The notes under the pieces: model-generated | Seen by the model: only the letters and a program-made list of their open reading frames with translations | Databases searched by the model: none | Told to the model about the DNA's origin: nothing | Program-made: the position numbers and the translations under genes | Part shown: piece after piece, positions 17,620 through 27,021 of the stretch | Layout: the number at the start of each line of letters is the position of its first letter | How positions within the stretch are numbered: position 1 is the stretch's first letter | Assembly: GCF_009905725.1 (NCBI RefSeq) | Contig: NZ_JAAAKV010000009.1 | Location: 124,001 to 188,000 of the forward strand | Direction of reading: 5' to 3' | Source of the DNA: Emticicia sp. CRIBPO | Lineage (GTDB): Bacteria > Bacteroidota > Bacteroidia > Cytophagales > Spirosomataceae | Length of the DNA: 64,000 nucleotides

Positions 17620-17818
17620 TTTACAAATGTGTGATTCTTTTCAGGGAAAACAAAATGTATGGTTGAAACGCCCTTAAAAAAGTAAAGCTTATGCATGAGA
17701 CGTGTATTGTTTAGAGGAATATCTGTATTAATTTTGGAGGGTTCAGAGGTCATAAATGAGATTCAATTGTGATTTTAAATTGTTTGCTACAATTATTTAA
17801 AGGAGTAGATATTTTGAT

Positions 17819-18673
17819 ATGAAAAACGAAAAGACAGTTCTTTGTCAGGTTAAACTTATTGAAGGAAGTGATTTACACTTCAGGTATGCTGACGGCAAAG
17901 CATGCTATACAATAATAGATCATAAATGGCAATCAGACATGGAGAGTTCTATTATAGGGAACCTTTTTTCCAATGTCACCAATTTACTATTCTACAAAAT
18001 GCAGGGACAATTCAAGTTAGAAAATACTGTAAGACTTAACATAAGTTTTTACGACTCTGATAGCATGTCCGTGGAAATTAAGGAAAAAACCAATGGTAGA
18101 ACTAATAACTTTATGTTAGGTGCTTATCCAAGTTTTGCAAGAATTGGTTACAACATTTGTTCCATGTCACGTTCGTATTTTCACAGTTTACCAACAGATG
18201 GAGAAAGGTTAAGCTATGCCGCAGAATGTATATACAAGTCATTAATGAATTTTTGTATTGAATTTAAGCAAGACACGTCAGAGCTGGAAAAAGGATACGA
18301 AGAGATAAAGTCTATGACCGATTGGTATTTACCAAACAGAGGAGGTAAAAAATCGGCCAATAAACAGGAGACTCATAAAATATGGATTCAGCGTTTATTC
18401 GGATATCAAAAAGATAAAATCAGGCTTGCGGTACAGGATTTAGTGACAAATCAAACACAATATTTCTTCGTTGCAGAGAAAGATCCATGGATTAAAATAT
18501 ATATTGAGAATAATTTGGCTGAAGCTTATCGAAAAGGAAATAGTGAAGGGACTCCTGCAATAAGATTTGACATCCTGGGCTGGAAAAAGAAAGGAACTGT
18601 ATTTCAGTTCAATTGGGGCGAAGAAGAGTTTTATGAGTTTTCGTTGAACACGATGGAGTTGGTGAGGAAATAA
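17819..18673 (+). CDS. hypothetical protein upstream of PoNi-type immunity gene
   Basis: 284 aa, no signal peptide or membrane segment, rich in Lys/Glu/Tyr/Asn, and AT-rich relative to its surroundings. I do not recognise it. Segments such as NTVRLNISFYDSDSMSVEIKEK and GTVFQFNWGEEEFYEFSLN suggest a mixed beta protein. It ends 46 bases before the immunity-like gene on the same strand, so it may be its partner, but it shows no toxin or nuclease motif. Confidence 0.6.
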   Translation: MKNEKTVLCQVKLIEGSDLHFRYADGKACYTIIDHKWQSDMESSIIGNLFSNVTNLLFYKMQGQFKLENTVRLNISFYDSDSMSVEIKEKTNGRTNNFMLGAYPSFARIGYNICSMSRSYFHSLPTDGERLSYAAECIYKSLMNFCIEFKQDTSELEKGYEEIKSMTDWYLPNRGGKKSANKQETHKIWIQRLFGYQKDKIRLAVQDLVTNQTQYFFVAEKDPWIKIYIENNLAEAYRKGNSEGTPAIRFDILGWKKKGTVFQFNWGEEEFYEFSLNTMELVRK

Positions 18674-18719
18674 CGACAGCTCCATCAATTCCAAAGTTTC
18701 TATTTATTATCAGTCTATT

Positions 18720-19490
18720 ATGTTACGACAGAAATTTAAAGATGAGTCTTATTTTGTATTCTTTTTTATTGAAACCATAGAAAGATTAAAAACTGGTGAA
18801 GAAAAACTAATTAAGGGAAAAGTCGCAAGTGATATGGTAAAATGGTTTATAAAAGACCAATTTAACCTACATCTTCGTCGTACCATTGCCAGCTACACCA
18901 GCGGAGAAAATCTTGAAAGTGTAAAAGAAAAGTTAATTACAACTATCTATTATATGGATAAAGGTTGGATGCCTGAAGTTGTCCTACTAAACAACAGAGG
19001 AAAAGTTTATAATCAGTATGCCGAAACTTATGACGAAATGCTCTGGATTTTATCGTTAGGCTATTTACTTGACATTGAAAATGATACTTTCCAAAAGCTT
19101 GTAGATTTTATTGACAGGGATAAAGTAAAGGATTTTCTGTATGAATTTATAATTCAGGCGAAAATAAAAGACAGGAGAATAATAACCGAGGAAAGTTGGC
19201 GGAAATACTTTGGAATCCCATGGACATTCGAAAAGTTAAGACAAGTAATAAAAGAAACCGAAAAGGAGTCGGCAGAGTATCTAGTAAAAGAGTTTGTTAG
19301 TAAAGAATGGTATAGAAGACATAAACAATATAGCTGGCACGATGATCACAAGTATGAAATTTGCATATACTCCGGTTACTGGAGCTTCGAAACAGCGGCG
19401 GTTGTAAAAATCATGGGTCTTGATGACAGCAGTTTTATTGACTGCAAATATTATCCTAAGGACTTAGTGCATCAGGAAAGATCACTATAA
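18720..19490 (+). CDS. PoNi-like immunity protein (DUF1910/DUF1911)
   Basis: 256 aa, cytoplasmic and helical. The C-terminal half matches the DUF1911 pattern: WHDDHK, then YSGYWSFETAAVVKIMGLDDSSFIDCKYYPKDLVH, the signature of PoNi proteins that neutralise PoNe DNases delivered by type VI and other secretion systems. The N-terminal helices (FIETIERLKTGE, IASYTSGENLESVKEKL) fit DUF1910. No PoNe nuclease is encoded nearby, so this looks like an orphan immunity gene protecting against foreign toxins. Family assignment rests on motif memory, not a search. Confidence 0.75.
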   Translation: MLRQKFKDESYFVFFFIETIERLKTGEEKLIKGKVASDMVKWFIKDQFNLHLRRTIASYTSGENLESVKEKLITTIYYMDKGWMPEVVLLNNRGKVYNQYAETYDEMLWILSLGYLLDIENDTFQKLVDFIDRDKVKDFLYEFIIQAKIKDRRIITEESWRKYFGIPWTFEKLRQVIKETEKESAEYLVKEFVSKEWYRRHKQYSWHDDHKYEICIYSGYWSFETAAVVKIMGLDDSSFIDCKYYPKDLVHQERSL

Positions 19491-19541
19491 GGTCTGCTAA
19501 ATCAAAAAAACACTCCAGTATCTGACAAAAAAACAAACTAC

Positions 19542-20174
19542 ATGAATCAAAAATTATTGCTGGCCCTGCTAATTTTCATCTGCGGCTGTAAGCCCTCACC
19601 GAAATACATTACCAAAGAAGAGGTGTATAAAGTAGCTTTCAGTAACCCGGAAGAGGTGGAACAAATCCGGACGGCTATTTATGACAGTATAGCAGTGTGG
19701 AAAAAGGAGAAAGTTGAGCGTTATAATATGGCTCCTTATGTTAAAATGAAGATTGATACACTGATTTGTTTTAATAAGAAAAGAGATAAATTAATCACTT
19801 GCAGATTGAGTAGTCCAAAAACAACCACCTCTTTCGACAATATTGTTTATTTTTATGGTGTAAAAATAAATGAGAAATGGTATTTCTTCGACGGGCCTGG
19901 TTTGGTTATCGGTAGAAAAGATGAAAAAATACCTAATACTTTTACCCAACTCAGCAGTATGGCCTATCAAGAGGTATTCAGTGGCTATCTAAAAAGAAAC
20001 AAAGAAGGCAAATTAGAGATAAATGACGACTTTTTTGCTGATCTGACCAGCGGAGCATGGTATCGCGACACACCTTACCCTCACAATAAAGAAACATGGG
20101 ATAAGCGATACCTGGAAATTGTATCAGAAAATCGTTCTAAAATAGATACTAATGATTATTCGAAGATGAAGTAA
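19542..20174 (+). CDS. hypothetical lipoprotein
   Basis: 210 aa with a short lipoprotein signal (LLALLIFICGCKPSP; lipid-modified cysteine about residue 18). The mature part is charged, with SSPKTTTSFDNIVYFYGVKINEKWYFFDGP in the middle. I recognise no family. It lies at the right edge of the AT-rich islet and is closed by a strong hairpin. Confidence 0.65.
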   Translation: MNQKLLLALLIFICGCKPSPKYITKEEVYKVAFSNPEEVEQIRTAIYDSIAVWKKEKVERYNMAPYVKMKIDTLICFNKKRDKLITCRLSSPKTTTSFDNIVYFYGVKINEKWYFFDGPGLVIGRKDEKIPNTFTQLSSMAYQEVFSGYLKRNKEGKLEINDDFFADLTSGAWYRDTPYPHNKETWDKRYLEIVSENRSKIDTNDYSKMK

Positions 20175-20196
20175 TCTCCGAAACCCCTAAAAACAT

Positions 20197-20225
20197 ATAT
20201 TGCCGCACCAGGAGTGCGGCAATAT
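20197..20225. terminator. bidirectional hairpin terminator
   Basis: ATATTGCCGCAC (20197-20208), five-base loop, GTGCGGCAATAT (20214-20225), between the convergent lipoprotein gene and TonB-dependent receptor gene. Confidence 0.8.
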
Positions 20226-20255
20226 GCATTTGTTCACTAAAAACCCGCTAAAAAT

Positions 20256-22697
20256 TTAGTCCCCACTTTGCACGTCATCATTTCTGATGCCACGCTTGTT
20301 CTTTTTGATCGATTCTTTCAGTTTTCCGAATTTGTAATTCATACTGACATTGAATGATCTGAAGTAATCTCTTCTTTCATTATTCTGTAAGAAATCAGGG
20401 CCGAAGCTTTCTCTGATGTTCTTTCTGTATTTGTTGAAGGGGTTGTTGAACGACGCCGAGAAAGATAATTTATCTTTGATCACGTCTTTGTTTACACTCA
20501 CCGAATAGCCCAGGTAAGTATTGGTCCTCTCCTGGATGTTGATGCCCGGACCGTTGAAATTAACATTGGCGTTGAGCCTCCAGTTTTTCTCCAGTCTGTA
20601 TCCCGACGAAATATTGGCCCCATACATCAGACCTTTGTTTTTAACGAGTTTACCATTGATCATGCCTTCGGTCATGGCATAAGCTAATCTGCTGTTAACA
20701 CTCAGATTCCATTTTTTACTGATCGGATGGTTAATGTTCAGGTTGGCCATCGGTAACAACTTGGCCTTGCCCACATTTCCAAAAGACGAACGGGTGATCT
20801 TCGTAACCGGATCAAACACGATCACCGGGAAGAACATGTCTTTGATAAAGGTATGGCCGATGCTCAGGTTATAGGACGTTTTCGCCGACCAGTTAAATCC
20901 TACACTGACCTCGTTCATCACAGAAGGCCTTAACTCAGGATTCCCTGTACGCTCAAAACTCGGGTTGGAGCGGTCTACGAAAGGGTTCAACTGATAAATA
21001 CCCGGTCTTCTGATCCTCTGGGTGTATCCGAAATTGATACCGCCTTTCTTTAATTTCCTGTTCAGGGTAAGGGTCGGAATCACATTGAAATAGTTCTGGT
21101 TCACTTTTGAATTGGTCGACTCAAAGTCCACATCCAGGACGGTCTGTTCCACACGGACACCGCCTTTGATACCCCATTTCTTGAAATTGTACCCGTAAGT
21201 ATTGTAGATACCATAGATATTCTGGGTATTGGAGAAACTATTGCTCAGAAAATCAATGACCTCGTATTGCTCGGAATCAGAGTTATGCGTCCTGTATTCA
21301 AAATCACTTTCATTTTTACGGAGGATGCCTTTCAAACCGGCTTCAATCGTCAGTTTTTTGACCGGATAAACATAATCTACCTGTAAGGTCTGCTCTGAAA
21401 ACCGCTGGTCGTTGAGCTGACGGTAATTAGGAAGGTCGTAATTTACACGGTTGGTGATCGTGGTAATGTTATCATTGCCGTTGTCGTAGCCAAAATAACG
21501 GTAAGAGAAAGTCAGCAAGCGGTTTTTATCCTTTTTGAAACCCAGCTGATAGTTCAGAGCCGCATCTGCCCCTGTTCCGTTGCCTGTCCATTTGTTATTT
21601 AAATGATATCCCTGCAATGTTTCGATGTTATTGTCCAGCAATGAAGTCTGCCTTCCTGTACCGTCATTTTTATTGCCGTTGATGTTAAACTGGCCCGAGA
21701 TGAGGTTGAGGCTGTCCAGTTCGTAACTGATCTCCAGACCCAGGTATCCGTTATAACTGGCTGATTTATTAAATCCTCGTTGAGTAAGCAGCGTAGAGGT
21801 TTCGCCAAAGGTTGCCCGGTCGATCATGTTGGTCGTTTCAGGGTTGTTATATTGATTGCCTCCGCCAAAAGCTGAAATACCCCATTTGCCCAATTTGGCA
21901 GATAACGAGCCTCCAAAGCCTGGTCCGCCGACAGGAAAACGCTCGCTGACGTTGATGCTGCCGTTGTAACCGTTGTCCACCGCCTTGTTGGTGATGATGT
22001 TGATGATCCCTGACAATCCCTCCGCGTCATATTTGGACGGCGGTGTGGTGATGACTTCGATACGCAGGATGGAAGAGGCAGGCATGCTCCTCAGTACGTC
22101 TTTATAGCTCCTTTCGACCATGCTCGAAGGCTTACCGTTTATCAATATTCGAAAGTCGCTGTTTCCTTTCAGCTGGATGTTGTCTTCGGCGTCCAGCGAC
22201 AGGTAAGGGACTTTCCTCATCATGTCCAGGACGTTGAAAACCTTGCTTTCGGGGTCAGCCTGCAGGTCATAAGAGATGCGGTCGACTTCCTGTTTAACGA
22301 TCTGTTTGGTGGCACTGACTTTGACTTCTTTCAGTCCCACGGCATCTTCCCGGATAAAAAGCGGGCCTAAGTCCAGTATTTTTTTGGTGGTATCGCTGAG
22401 GTCAGCCATGACGGTTTTGCTTTTATAGCCTACCCCCGCTATTAAAAGCACATATTTCGAGGGGTTCAGACCCGAAAACTCAAATGAGCCGTCTTCTTTG
22501 GTATAACCGGCTTTCACGACGGTGTTCTTGTCTTTCATCAGGTTGAGGGTGATGAAGTCCAGTTTCTTTTGCGAAGCGGAGTCCGCCACAGATCCTGTGA
22601 TCTTAAAATGCTTTGCGTTGGTTGGTGCCGGAGCGGTCTGGGCATAGGAGTAACAACTCACCATCGCCAGAAGGTAAATAAGTAATAACTTTTTCAT
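20256..22697 (-). CDS. TonB-dependent receptor / outer-membrane barrel with carboxypeptidase-like regulatory domain
   Basis: 813 aa. Signal peptide about 1-19 (SCYSYAQ). A CarboxypepD-like beta-sandwich follows at about 30-120 (KITGSVADSASQKKLDFITLNL). The plug domain spans about 125-230 (VKQEVDRISYDLQADPESK, LINGKPSSM, GLSGIINIITNK). The barrel is of the outer_membrane_beta-barrel type 3 kind. It probably imports an unidentified ligand or acts as a sensor. No SusD, TonB or siderophore gene is adjacent. A leader of about 145 bases separates it from a good promoter. Confidence 0.88.
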   Translation of the reverse strand: MKKLLLIYLLAMVSCYSYAQTAPAPTNAKHFKITGSVADSASQKKLDFITLNLMKDKNTVVKAGYTKEDGSFEFSGLNPSKYVLLIAGVGYKSKTVMADLSDTTKKILDLGPLFIREDAVGLKEVKVSATKQIVKQEVDRISYDLQADPESKVFNVLDMMRKVPYLSLDAEDNIQLKGNSDFRILINGKPSSMVERSYKDVLRSMPASSILRIEVITTPPSKYDAEGLSGIINIITNKAVDNGYNGSINVSERFPVGGPGFGGSLSAKLGKWGISAFGGGNQYNNPETTNMIDRATFGETSTLLTQRGFNKSASYNGYLGLEISYELDSLNLISGQFNINGNKNDGTGRQTSLLDNNIETLQGYHLNNKWTGNGTGADAALNYQLGFKKDKNRLLTFSYRYFGYDNGNDNITTITNRVNYDLPNYRQLNDQRFSEQTLQVDYVYPVKKLTIEAGLKGILRKNESDFEYRTHNSDSEQYEVIDFLSNSFSNTQNIYGIYNTYGYNFKKWGIKGGVRVEQTVLDVDFESTNSKVNQNYFNVIPTLTLNRKLKKGGINFGYTQRIRRPGIYQLNPFVDRSNPSFERTGNPELRPSVMNEVSVGFNWSAKTSYNLSIGHTFIKDMFFPVIVFDPVTKITRSSFGNVGKAKLLPMANLNINHPISKKWNLSVNSRLAYAMTEGMINGKLVKNKGLMYGANISSGYRLEKNWRLNANVNFNGPGINIQERTNTYLGYSVSVNKDVIKDKLSFSASFNNPFNKYRKNIRESFGPDFLQNNERRDYFRSFNVSMNYKFGKLKESIKKNKRGIRNDDVQSGD

Positions 22698-22846
22698 TTT
22701 TTCATAATTAAATTATCATACGAACAAAAAGACCATAAAAATCCTGCTAAGAGATTGCTCTCTTAAAATTCTGAAACAGCATTGTCAACAGATCTGGGTT
22801 GACGGCTGTTCAAACGTACGAACAGTAAATTCCAAACTTGGTGATA

Positions 22847-22877
22847 CAAATATATACAAAGGTACTTTGCGATGCAA
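22847..22877 (-). promoter_or_regulatory. Bacteroidota-type promoter of the TonB-dependent receptor gene
   Basis: On the - strand TTG (complement of 22875-22877), 20 bases, then TATATTTG (complement of 22847-22854). It predicts a long untranslated leader up to the ATG at 22697. Confidence 0.55.
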
Positions 22878-22939
22878 GGTATTATGTAAAAATATTTCAA
22901 AAGCTGTGTTTTTTGTGATGAATCATCCGGTTATCGTGA

Positions 22940-23278
22940 TCAATCCTGCTTTTCTTTTTCTTTCAGTTTGCGTTCGATGATGAAATTGGCGATCAGACTG
23001 AGCCCGCCAAAAAGAAAAGCCATAGACAGGAAAGCAGTACCTTTAAACATCCCCAGGAAATGAAGGTAATCGCCGATGAGGATACCGATAGCCAAACCCA
23101 CCAGCAGCATACCGAATTTGAGGGTTGGGGATATCGGAGAACTTTTATTGATAAAAATGGAAGCATCTACTCCTTTGTCGATCATCGACATCCTTTCCTT
23201 GTGGCGGGTAATGAAGAATATAAACCCTAACATAAATATGCCGATGATTCCGGCCACCATTACTAATCCAGGTCCCAT
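22940..23278 (-). CDS. small membrane protein (DUF6249-like)
   Basis: 112 aa with three hydrophobic segments (5-24 GLVMVAGIIGIFMLGFIFF; about 53-70; about 80-97) and a basic tail KLKEKEKQD. The conserved loop RHKERMSMIDKGVD fits small Bacteroidota membrane proteins that often neighbour ECF sigma factors. Here it is divergent from the sigma factor at 23491. Likely part of the same stress-response module, by context only. Confidence 0.7.
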   Translation of the reverse strand: MGPGLVMVAGIIGIFMLGFIFFITRHKERMSMIDKGVDASIFINKSSPISPTLKFGMLLVGLAIGILIGDYLHFLGMFKGTAFLSMAFLFGGLSLIANFIIERKLKEKEKQD

Positions 23279-23490
23279 ACTATTTTTAATTTAAGATTTT
23301 ACGATTTAAAATTAATTGCACATATGACTGGGGAAGGGGGAAAAAGGTTACAACATTTGCCGGAAAATATTTTTCGAAATAAATAGTCCGGAATCTGTAA
23401 CCTCCACGACAAAAAGCGGGTCTAAGACATAAGTTAAAAAACAATGACTTAAATTAGTGTATCATTTCCTGTGCAAGCGTCCCTTAATTC

Positions 23491-24042
23491 ATGAAAGAAG
23501 CAGAAGATAATGTCTATATCGACAGAATAAAGAAAGGAGATCCTGCTTCTTACGGTTTTCTCGTAGACAAATACAAGGATATGGCGTACACTATTGCCCT
23601 GAGAATCCTCCATAATTCGGGGGATGCCGAGGACGCCGCCCAGGAAAGTTTCGTGAAGGCTTATCAGCAGATACACCGCTTTGAAGGCAAATCGAAATTC
23701 TCGACTTGGCTGTATACCATTGTTTACAGGACCTCGGTGACCAAGCGTCAGAAAAGTAAGGCGGAGGTCTTTTCGATCCATGACCATTTCAGCGACACTT
23801 ACATGGCGGACGATGACCAGAACCAGGTGGAGCGGCTGCAGGCCAGCGATGAGCAGAAATTTATCAGCCAGGCCATTGCCAAGCTGCCTCCTGTGGAAAG
23901 CCTGCTGATTACTTTGTTTTATATGAATGAGAATTCAATTAAAGAAATTATGGAAATTACGGGCCTGACGGAATCCAACGTGAAAGTGAAATTATTCAGG
24001 GCCAAGAAAATATTGGAGGAGCAGTTAAGGTTTTTATTGTGA
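23491..24042 (+). CDS. ECF RNA polymerase sigma factor
   Basis: 183 aa sigma-70 family protein. Region 2 is at about 20-90 (DAEDAAQESFVKAYQQIHRFEGKSKFSTWLYTIVYR). Region 4 is at about 125-180 (LPPVESLLITLFYMNENSIKEIMEITGLTESNVKVKLFRAKKIL). It resembles sigma-24/RpoE-like ECF factors of Bacteroidota. Its stop overlaps the following gene by the four bases GTGA, indicating translational coupling with a membrane protein that is a candidate anti-sigma factor. Confidence 0.93.
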   Translation: MKEAEDNVYIDRIKKGDPASYGFLVDKYKDMAYTIALRILHNSGDAEDAAQESFVKAYQQIHRFEGKSKFSTWLYTIVYRTSVTKRQKSKAEVFSIHDHFSDTYMADDDQNQVERLQASDEQKFISQAIAKLPPVESLLITLFYMNENSIKEIMEITGLTESNVKVKLFRAKKILEEQLRFLL

Positions 24043-24542
24043 GTTACCTTGATAAAGAATTTAAAGCAATGAAAAAGGAAGAGCGTTTCAGAAAGTTGAT
24101 ACAAAAAGCAGAACCGGACAAGCCTTCGTCCGGATTTTCGGCCATGGTCATGCAGCAGATTGAAGCTGAAGCAGTCACGGCTCAGAGCAGAGAGGTAGCA
24201 CTGGATCTTCTGCTGAAACAACAAACTGTAACAATAGCACCGCTTTCATTCGGTGAAGATGTGATGCAGAAAGTGCTGGCACCAAAACCCGCTCCGAAAA
24301 CAGTAAGCATCAACAAAGTAGCCTGGTATTCCGTGGCCATAGCTTGCATGATCCTGATTACGCTGGCATTCTTGCCGGGGGCTCCTTCTCCGGAGATCGT
24401 CCCACATACCCCGCATCCGGGCTTTTTTGCCATTATCGCCCCTAAACTGGGGGCTATCCCGATGGTTTACCCGATTACTTTTTTTGCCCTCGGTATGCTG
24501 GTGGGTATGGATTATTTACTGAGGAGGAAGCTGGATTTTTGA
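24039..24542 (+). CDS. membrane protein coupled to ECF sigma factor (candidate anti-sigma)
   Basis: 167 aa. The soluble cytoplasmic N-terminal region (about 1-90) carries two FxxxVMQ-like helices (SGFSAMVMQQIEAEA, LSFGEDVMQKVLA). Two membrane segments follow (about 96-114 and 143-160) with basic RRKLDF at the end. GTG at 24039 overlaps the sigma stop; an in-frame ATG at 24069 is an alternative. No zinc-binding HxxxCxxC motif, so it would be a non-ZAS anti-sigma factor if it is one. Position and topology are the only support. Confidence 0.65.
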   Translation: MSYLDKEFKAMKKEERFRKLIQKAEPDKPSSGFSAMVMQQIEAEAVTAQSREVALDLLLKQQTVTIAPLSFGEDVMQKVLAPKPAPKTVSINKVAWYSVAIACMILITLAFLPGAPSPEIVPHTPHPGFFAIIAPKLGAIPMVYPITFFALGMLVGMDYLLRRKLDF

Positions 24543-24600
24543 GAGGCTATAAGCTTTAAGCGGTAAGCTGTGGGCCAGTATTCAGAGATCGGAAATCCGG

Positions 24601-25806
24601 TTATTTTTGGGGCGGCACTGACAGGATAACACCTTTTTCGGGTTCCCGGAGGAGAATGCTGTGTTCGTCGAGCAGTTCCCTGGCAGCTTCGTAAGGAAGG
24701 GAATCCAGGCTTTCGTTTTTCAGCTGGAAAGACCTCACTTTACCGTCAGCCTGCGTCCACTTAATGATCTTACAGCGGCAGAGGGCGTTTTCAGGTTCGT
24801 TGATGATTTCTTTCACGGTTCCGCCTTTGCCCAGTTTGATATACACTTCCCTGATGCCGATGATGCGGTTGCGATCACCGATGTCGAAATTCCAGGACGC
24901 GGAAATGACGCTTGAGAGGGTTTTGTTTTTTTCCAGTTTTAATAAGGAATGTTTGGGCGACTCATTTCCTGCGGCGTTCTTTACCCGGGAATGAACAGAT
25001 ACCAGCCACGGCGACTCAAACTGCATAAATCCTGTATGGTTGAAATTGGATCCGTACCGGACAAAGGTAAAATATCCGTCTTTATAGGTTACGTCGGCAA
25101 TATTCGAAACCACCATATGATAGCGATCCGGATCAAAACTGCGTGCCTGAGGCGAACCGGTGTAACAAAGCCAGATGCCTTCCAGGCTGTCGGTTTCTGC
25201 CTTTGAGGGTGAATATGGCAGGATATTAAAGTCTTCTTTCAGGGTTTTCAGCTTACTCTTTTCCTGCAGCCAGAAGTAAGTGACCGCAAAAAGACCTGCT
25301 GTCAGAATGAAGACCAGTCCTTTTAGTAAGCCGGGTATTTGCCGCCAGCTTAAATAATTCCCTCTGCCAGTATTCTTTTGTTGAAGAGGGCCTTCTGAAA
25401 CTGCCGGCTCATCATTATCCAGAAGAGCGGGATCCGACGGATTTTCAGCAAAGCCTTTCCGTCCGACACCAAAAAGGTAAATATAGCAGGCATCAACCAG
25501 GAACGGCCTGGGGTGGGTGACGATCTGGTTGTAGTATGCATCTTTGACCTGGTTGCCGGTGATGTCGTATTTCCTGAACGGGTATTCCGACTTCCTGATG
25601 CCTCTTTCGGGTGGGTAACGTTCATGCTGAAGGGCTTCGGCAGTAGTGGGCAGCTGGTTGCTGATCACACTCAGGGCCCGGGCTACTTCTTCATAGTTTT
25701 TACGGTTCGAATTACGAATCACCTTCTGACCGGTCTCGTCTTCAAACTTCTCGATGACCTTTCCTAATAAATAAGCTATCTCTTCTTTACCGGATTTTAA
25801 TTTCAT
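24601..25806 (-). CDS. hypothetical single-pass membrane protein
   Basis: 401 aa. A soluble N-terminal part (about 1-110) with KYDITGNQVKDAYYNQIVTHPRPFLVDACYIYLFG is followed by a linker and one membrane helix (about 173-192, GLVFILTAGLFAVTYFWLQ). A 200-residue C-terminal part is beta-rich (EGIWLCYTGSPQARSFDPDRYHMVVSNIADVTYKDG). The order suggests a cytoplasmic N-domain and a periplasmic sensor-like C-domain. I recognise no family. Convergent with the sigma-factor pair and closely spaced, but not co-directional. Confidence 0.65.
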   Translation of the reverse strand: MKLKSGKEEIAYLLGKVIEKFEDETGQKVIRNSNRKNYEEVARALSVISNQLPTTAEALQHERYPPERGIRKSEYPFRKYDITGNQVKDAYYNQIVTHPRPFLVDACYIYLFGVGRKGFAENPSDPALLDNDEPAVSEGPLQQKNTGRGNYLSWRQIPGLLKGLVFILTAGLFAVTYFWLQEKSKLKTLKEDFNILPYSPSKAETDSLEGIWLCYTGSPQARSFDPDRYHMVVSNIADVTYKDGYFTFVRYGSNFNHTGFMQFESPWLVSVHSRVKNAAGNESPKHSLLKLEKNKTLSSVISASWNFDIGDRNRIIGIREVYIKLGKGGTVKEIINEPENALCRCKIIKWTQADGKVRSFQLKNESLDSLPYEAARELLDEHSILLREPEKGVILSVPPQK

Positions 25807-26138
25807 TTCTCAAAGGGATTCAACCTGGATGAGCAGCTTCAGACGTTCTGCACTTTTTTATATAACTCACTAAATAACAAACAATTAACGAATTCCAGAA
25901 ATTAAGACTGAATTTCCGGAATGCATTTCATAAGTCAAAAACAGCAATAAATTGCCGGCCTTTTATACTTTTGGAAAATGCGGTGGCATTTATCACGGGG
26001 ATTCGTCCGTCCATAAAACACTGACATGTAACCCGGAATTAAAACTACTGAAATTCGGGTGAACGACCAAGTGAATCCTGTGCTTTGCGGCATCGCATGC
26101 TTTAAAACATGAAATTCTGAACAATCAACCTTAAACAA
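25807..26138. other. intergenic region before the esterase operon
   Basis: 332 bases between divergent genes. I see no small gene, RNA hairpin or TAnnTTTG match that I would defend. It must contain the promoters for both sides. Confidence 0.4.
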
Positions 26139-27011
26139 ATGAAAAAAAATCTCCTGATCTGTTTTATTATCTTCCTGGCAAGTCATGTTGCATGGGCAAA
26201 AACCGATACCATTGAAATAGCCTCTGTTAAAATGAAGAAAGCCTATAAAGCAGCGGTGACACTTCCGGCGTCTTATGCAGGGAGTACGAAATCGTACCCG
26301 GTGCTCTATCTGCTGCACGGCGGCTTCGGGCATTTTGATGACTGGCTGTCTAAAACACCCGACAAAAACCTGGTACAGCAACTGGCCGACCGATACAACC
26401 TGGTGATTGTTATGCCGGAAGGTGAGGTTTTCAGTTATTACATCGACAGCCCGGTAGATAAGAACAGCCAGTTTGAGTCTTATATTGTTAAAGACGTCAT
26501 CAGCAAGATCGATAAAACTTACCGGACGATCGCTTCCAGGAACGGACGGGTGATCACAGGACTTTCGATGGGTGGCTACGGGGCTTTGTACCTGTCCGGA
26601 AAATATCCGGAGTTGTTCATTGCCGCAGGAAGTATGAGTGGAGCACTTAATCCCGACATGCAAGCATGGAAACTTCCCCAGGACGCTACCGCCAATATCA
26701 GAAAGGCCTTTGACGGGATCATCGGGTCTTATGCCACAGACCCTAAAACATATGATCCCTATTCTGTTATCCAGATGGCCGATAAAATGAAAACCAACGG
26801 TGTAAGTCTGATCTTTGATTGCGGTACCGACGATTTCCTGGTCGAACCCAACCGTGAACTTCACCGCAGACTGGTATTCAACAATACACCTCATGATTAC
26901 TCAGAAAGACCTGGCGGGCATTCGTGGCCGTACTGGGAGAACTCTCTGCCCTATCATGTGCTGTATTTCAGTAAAATTCTTGCCACGGTTAATCCAGGTC
27001 ATACCTATTAA
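26139..27011 (+). CDS. secreted alpha/beta-hydrolase esterase (EstA/FrmB-like), copy 1
   Basis: 290 aa. Signal peptide about 1-20 (HVAWAK). Alpha/beta-hydrolase of the esterase D / tributyrin-esterase family: oxyanion segment YLLHGGFG, nucleophile GLSMGGYG (S143), acid in DCGTDDFLV (D231/D232), base in GGHSWPYW (H261). Likely hydrolyses short-chain acyl or aryl esters in the periplasm. First gene of a five-gene rightward operon; the next gene, 11 bases on, is a paralog with the same fold and catalytic order. Confidence 0.9.
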   Translation: MKKNLLICFIIFLASHVAWAKTDTIEIASVKMKKAYKAAVTLPASYAGSTKSYPVLYLLHGGFGHFDDWLSKTPDKNLVQQLADRYNLVIVMPEGEVFSYYIDSPVDKNSQFESYIVKDVISKIDKTYRTIASRNGRVITGLSMGGYGALYLSGKYPELFIAAGSMSGALNPDMQAWKLPQDATANIRKAFDGIIGSYATDPKTYDPYSVIQMADKMKTNGVSLIFDCGTDDFLVEPNRELHRRLVFNNTPHDYSERPGGHSWPYWENSLPYHVLYFSKILATVNPGHTY

Positions 27012-27021
27012 ATATACCCCT

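Noticed and set aside
18720-19490. Type VI secretion or Rhs locus around the immunity gene
   Set aside because: No VgrG, Hcp, PAAR, Tss or Rhs protein in the window.
25935-26894. 319-codon antisense frame over the first esterase
   Set aside because: Antisense to an enzyme with an intact catalytic triad; no motif of its own.
26815-27021. N-terminal extension of the second esterase into the first
   Set aside because: Out-of-frame reading of the first esterase; the ATG at 27022 gives a proper signal peptide.
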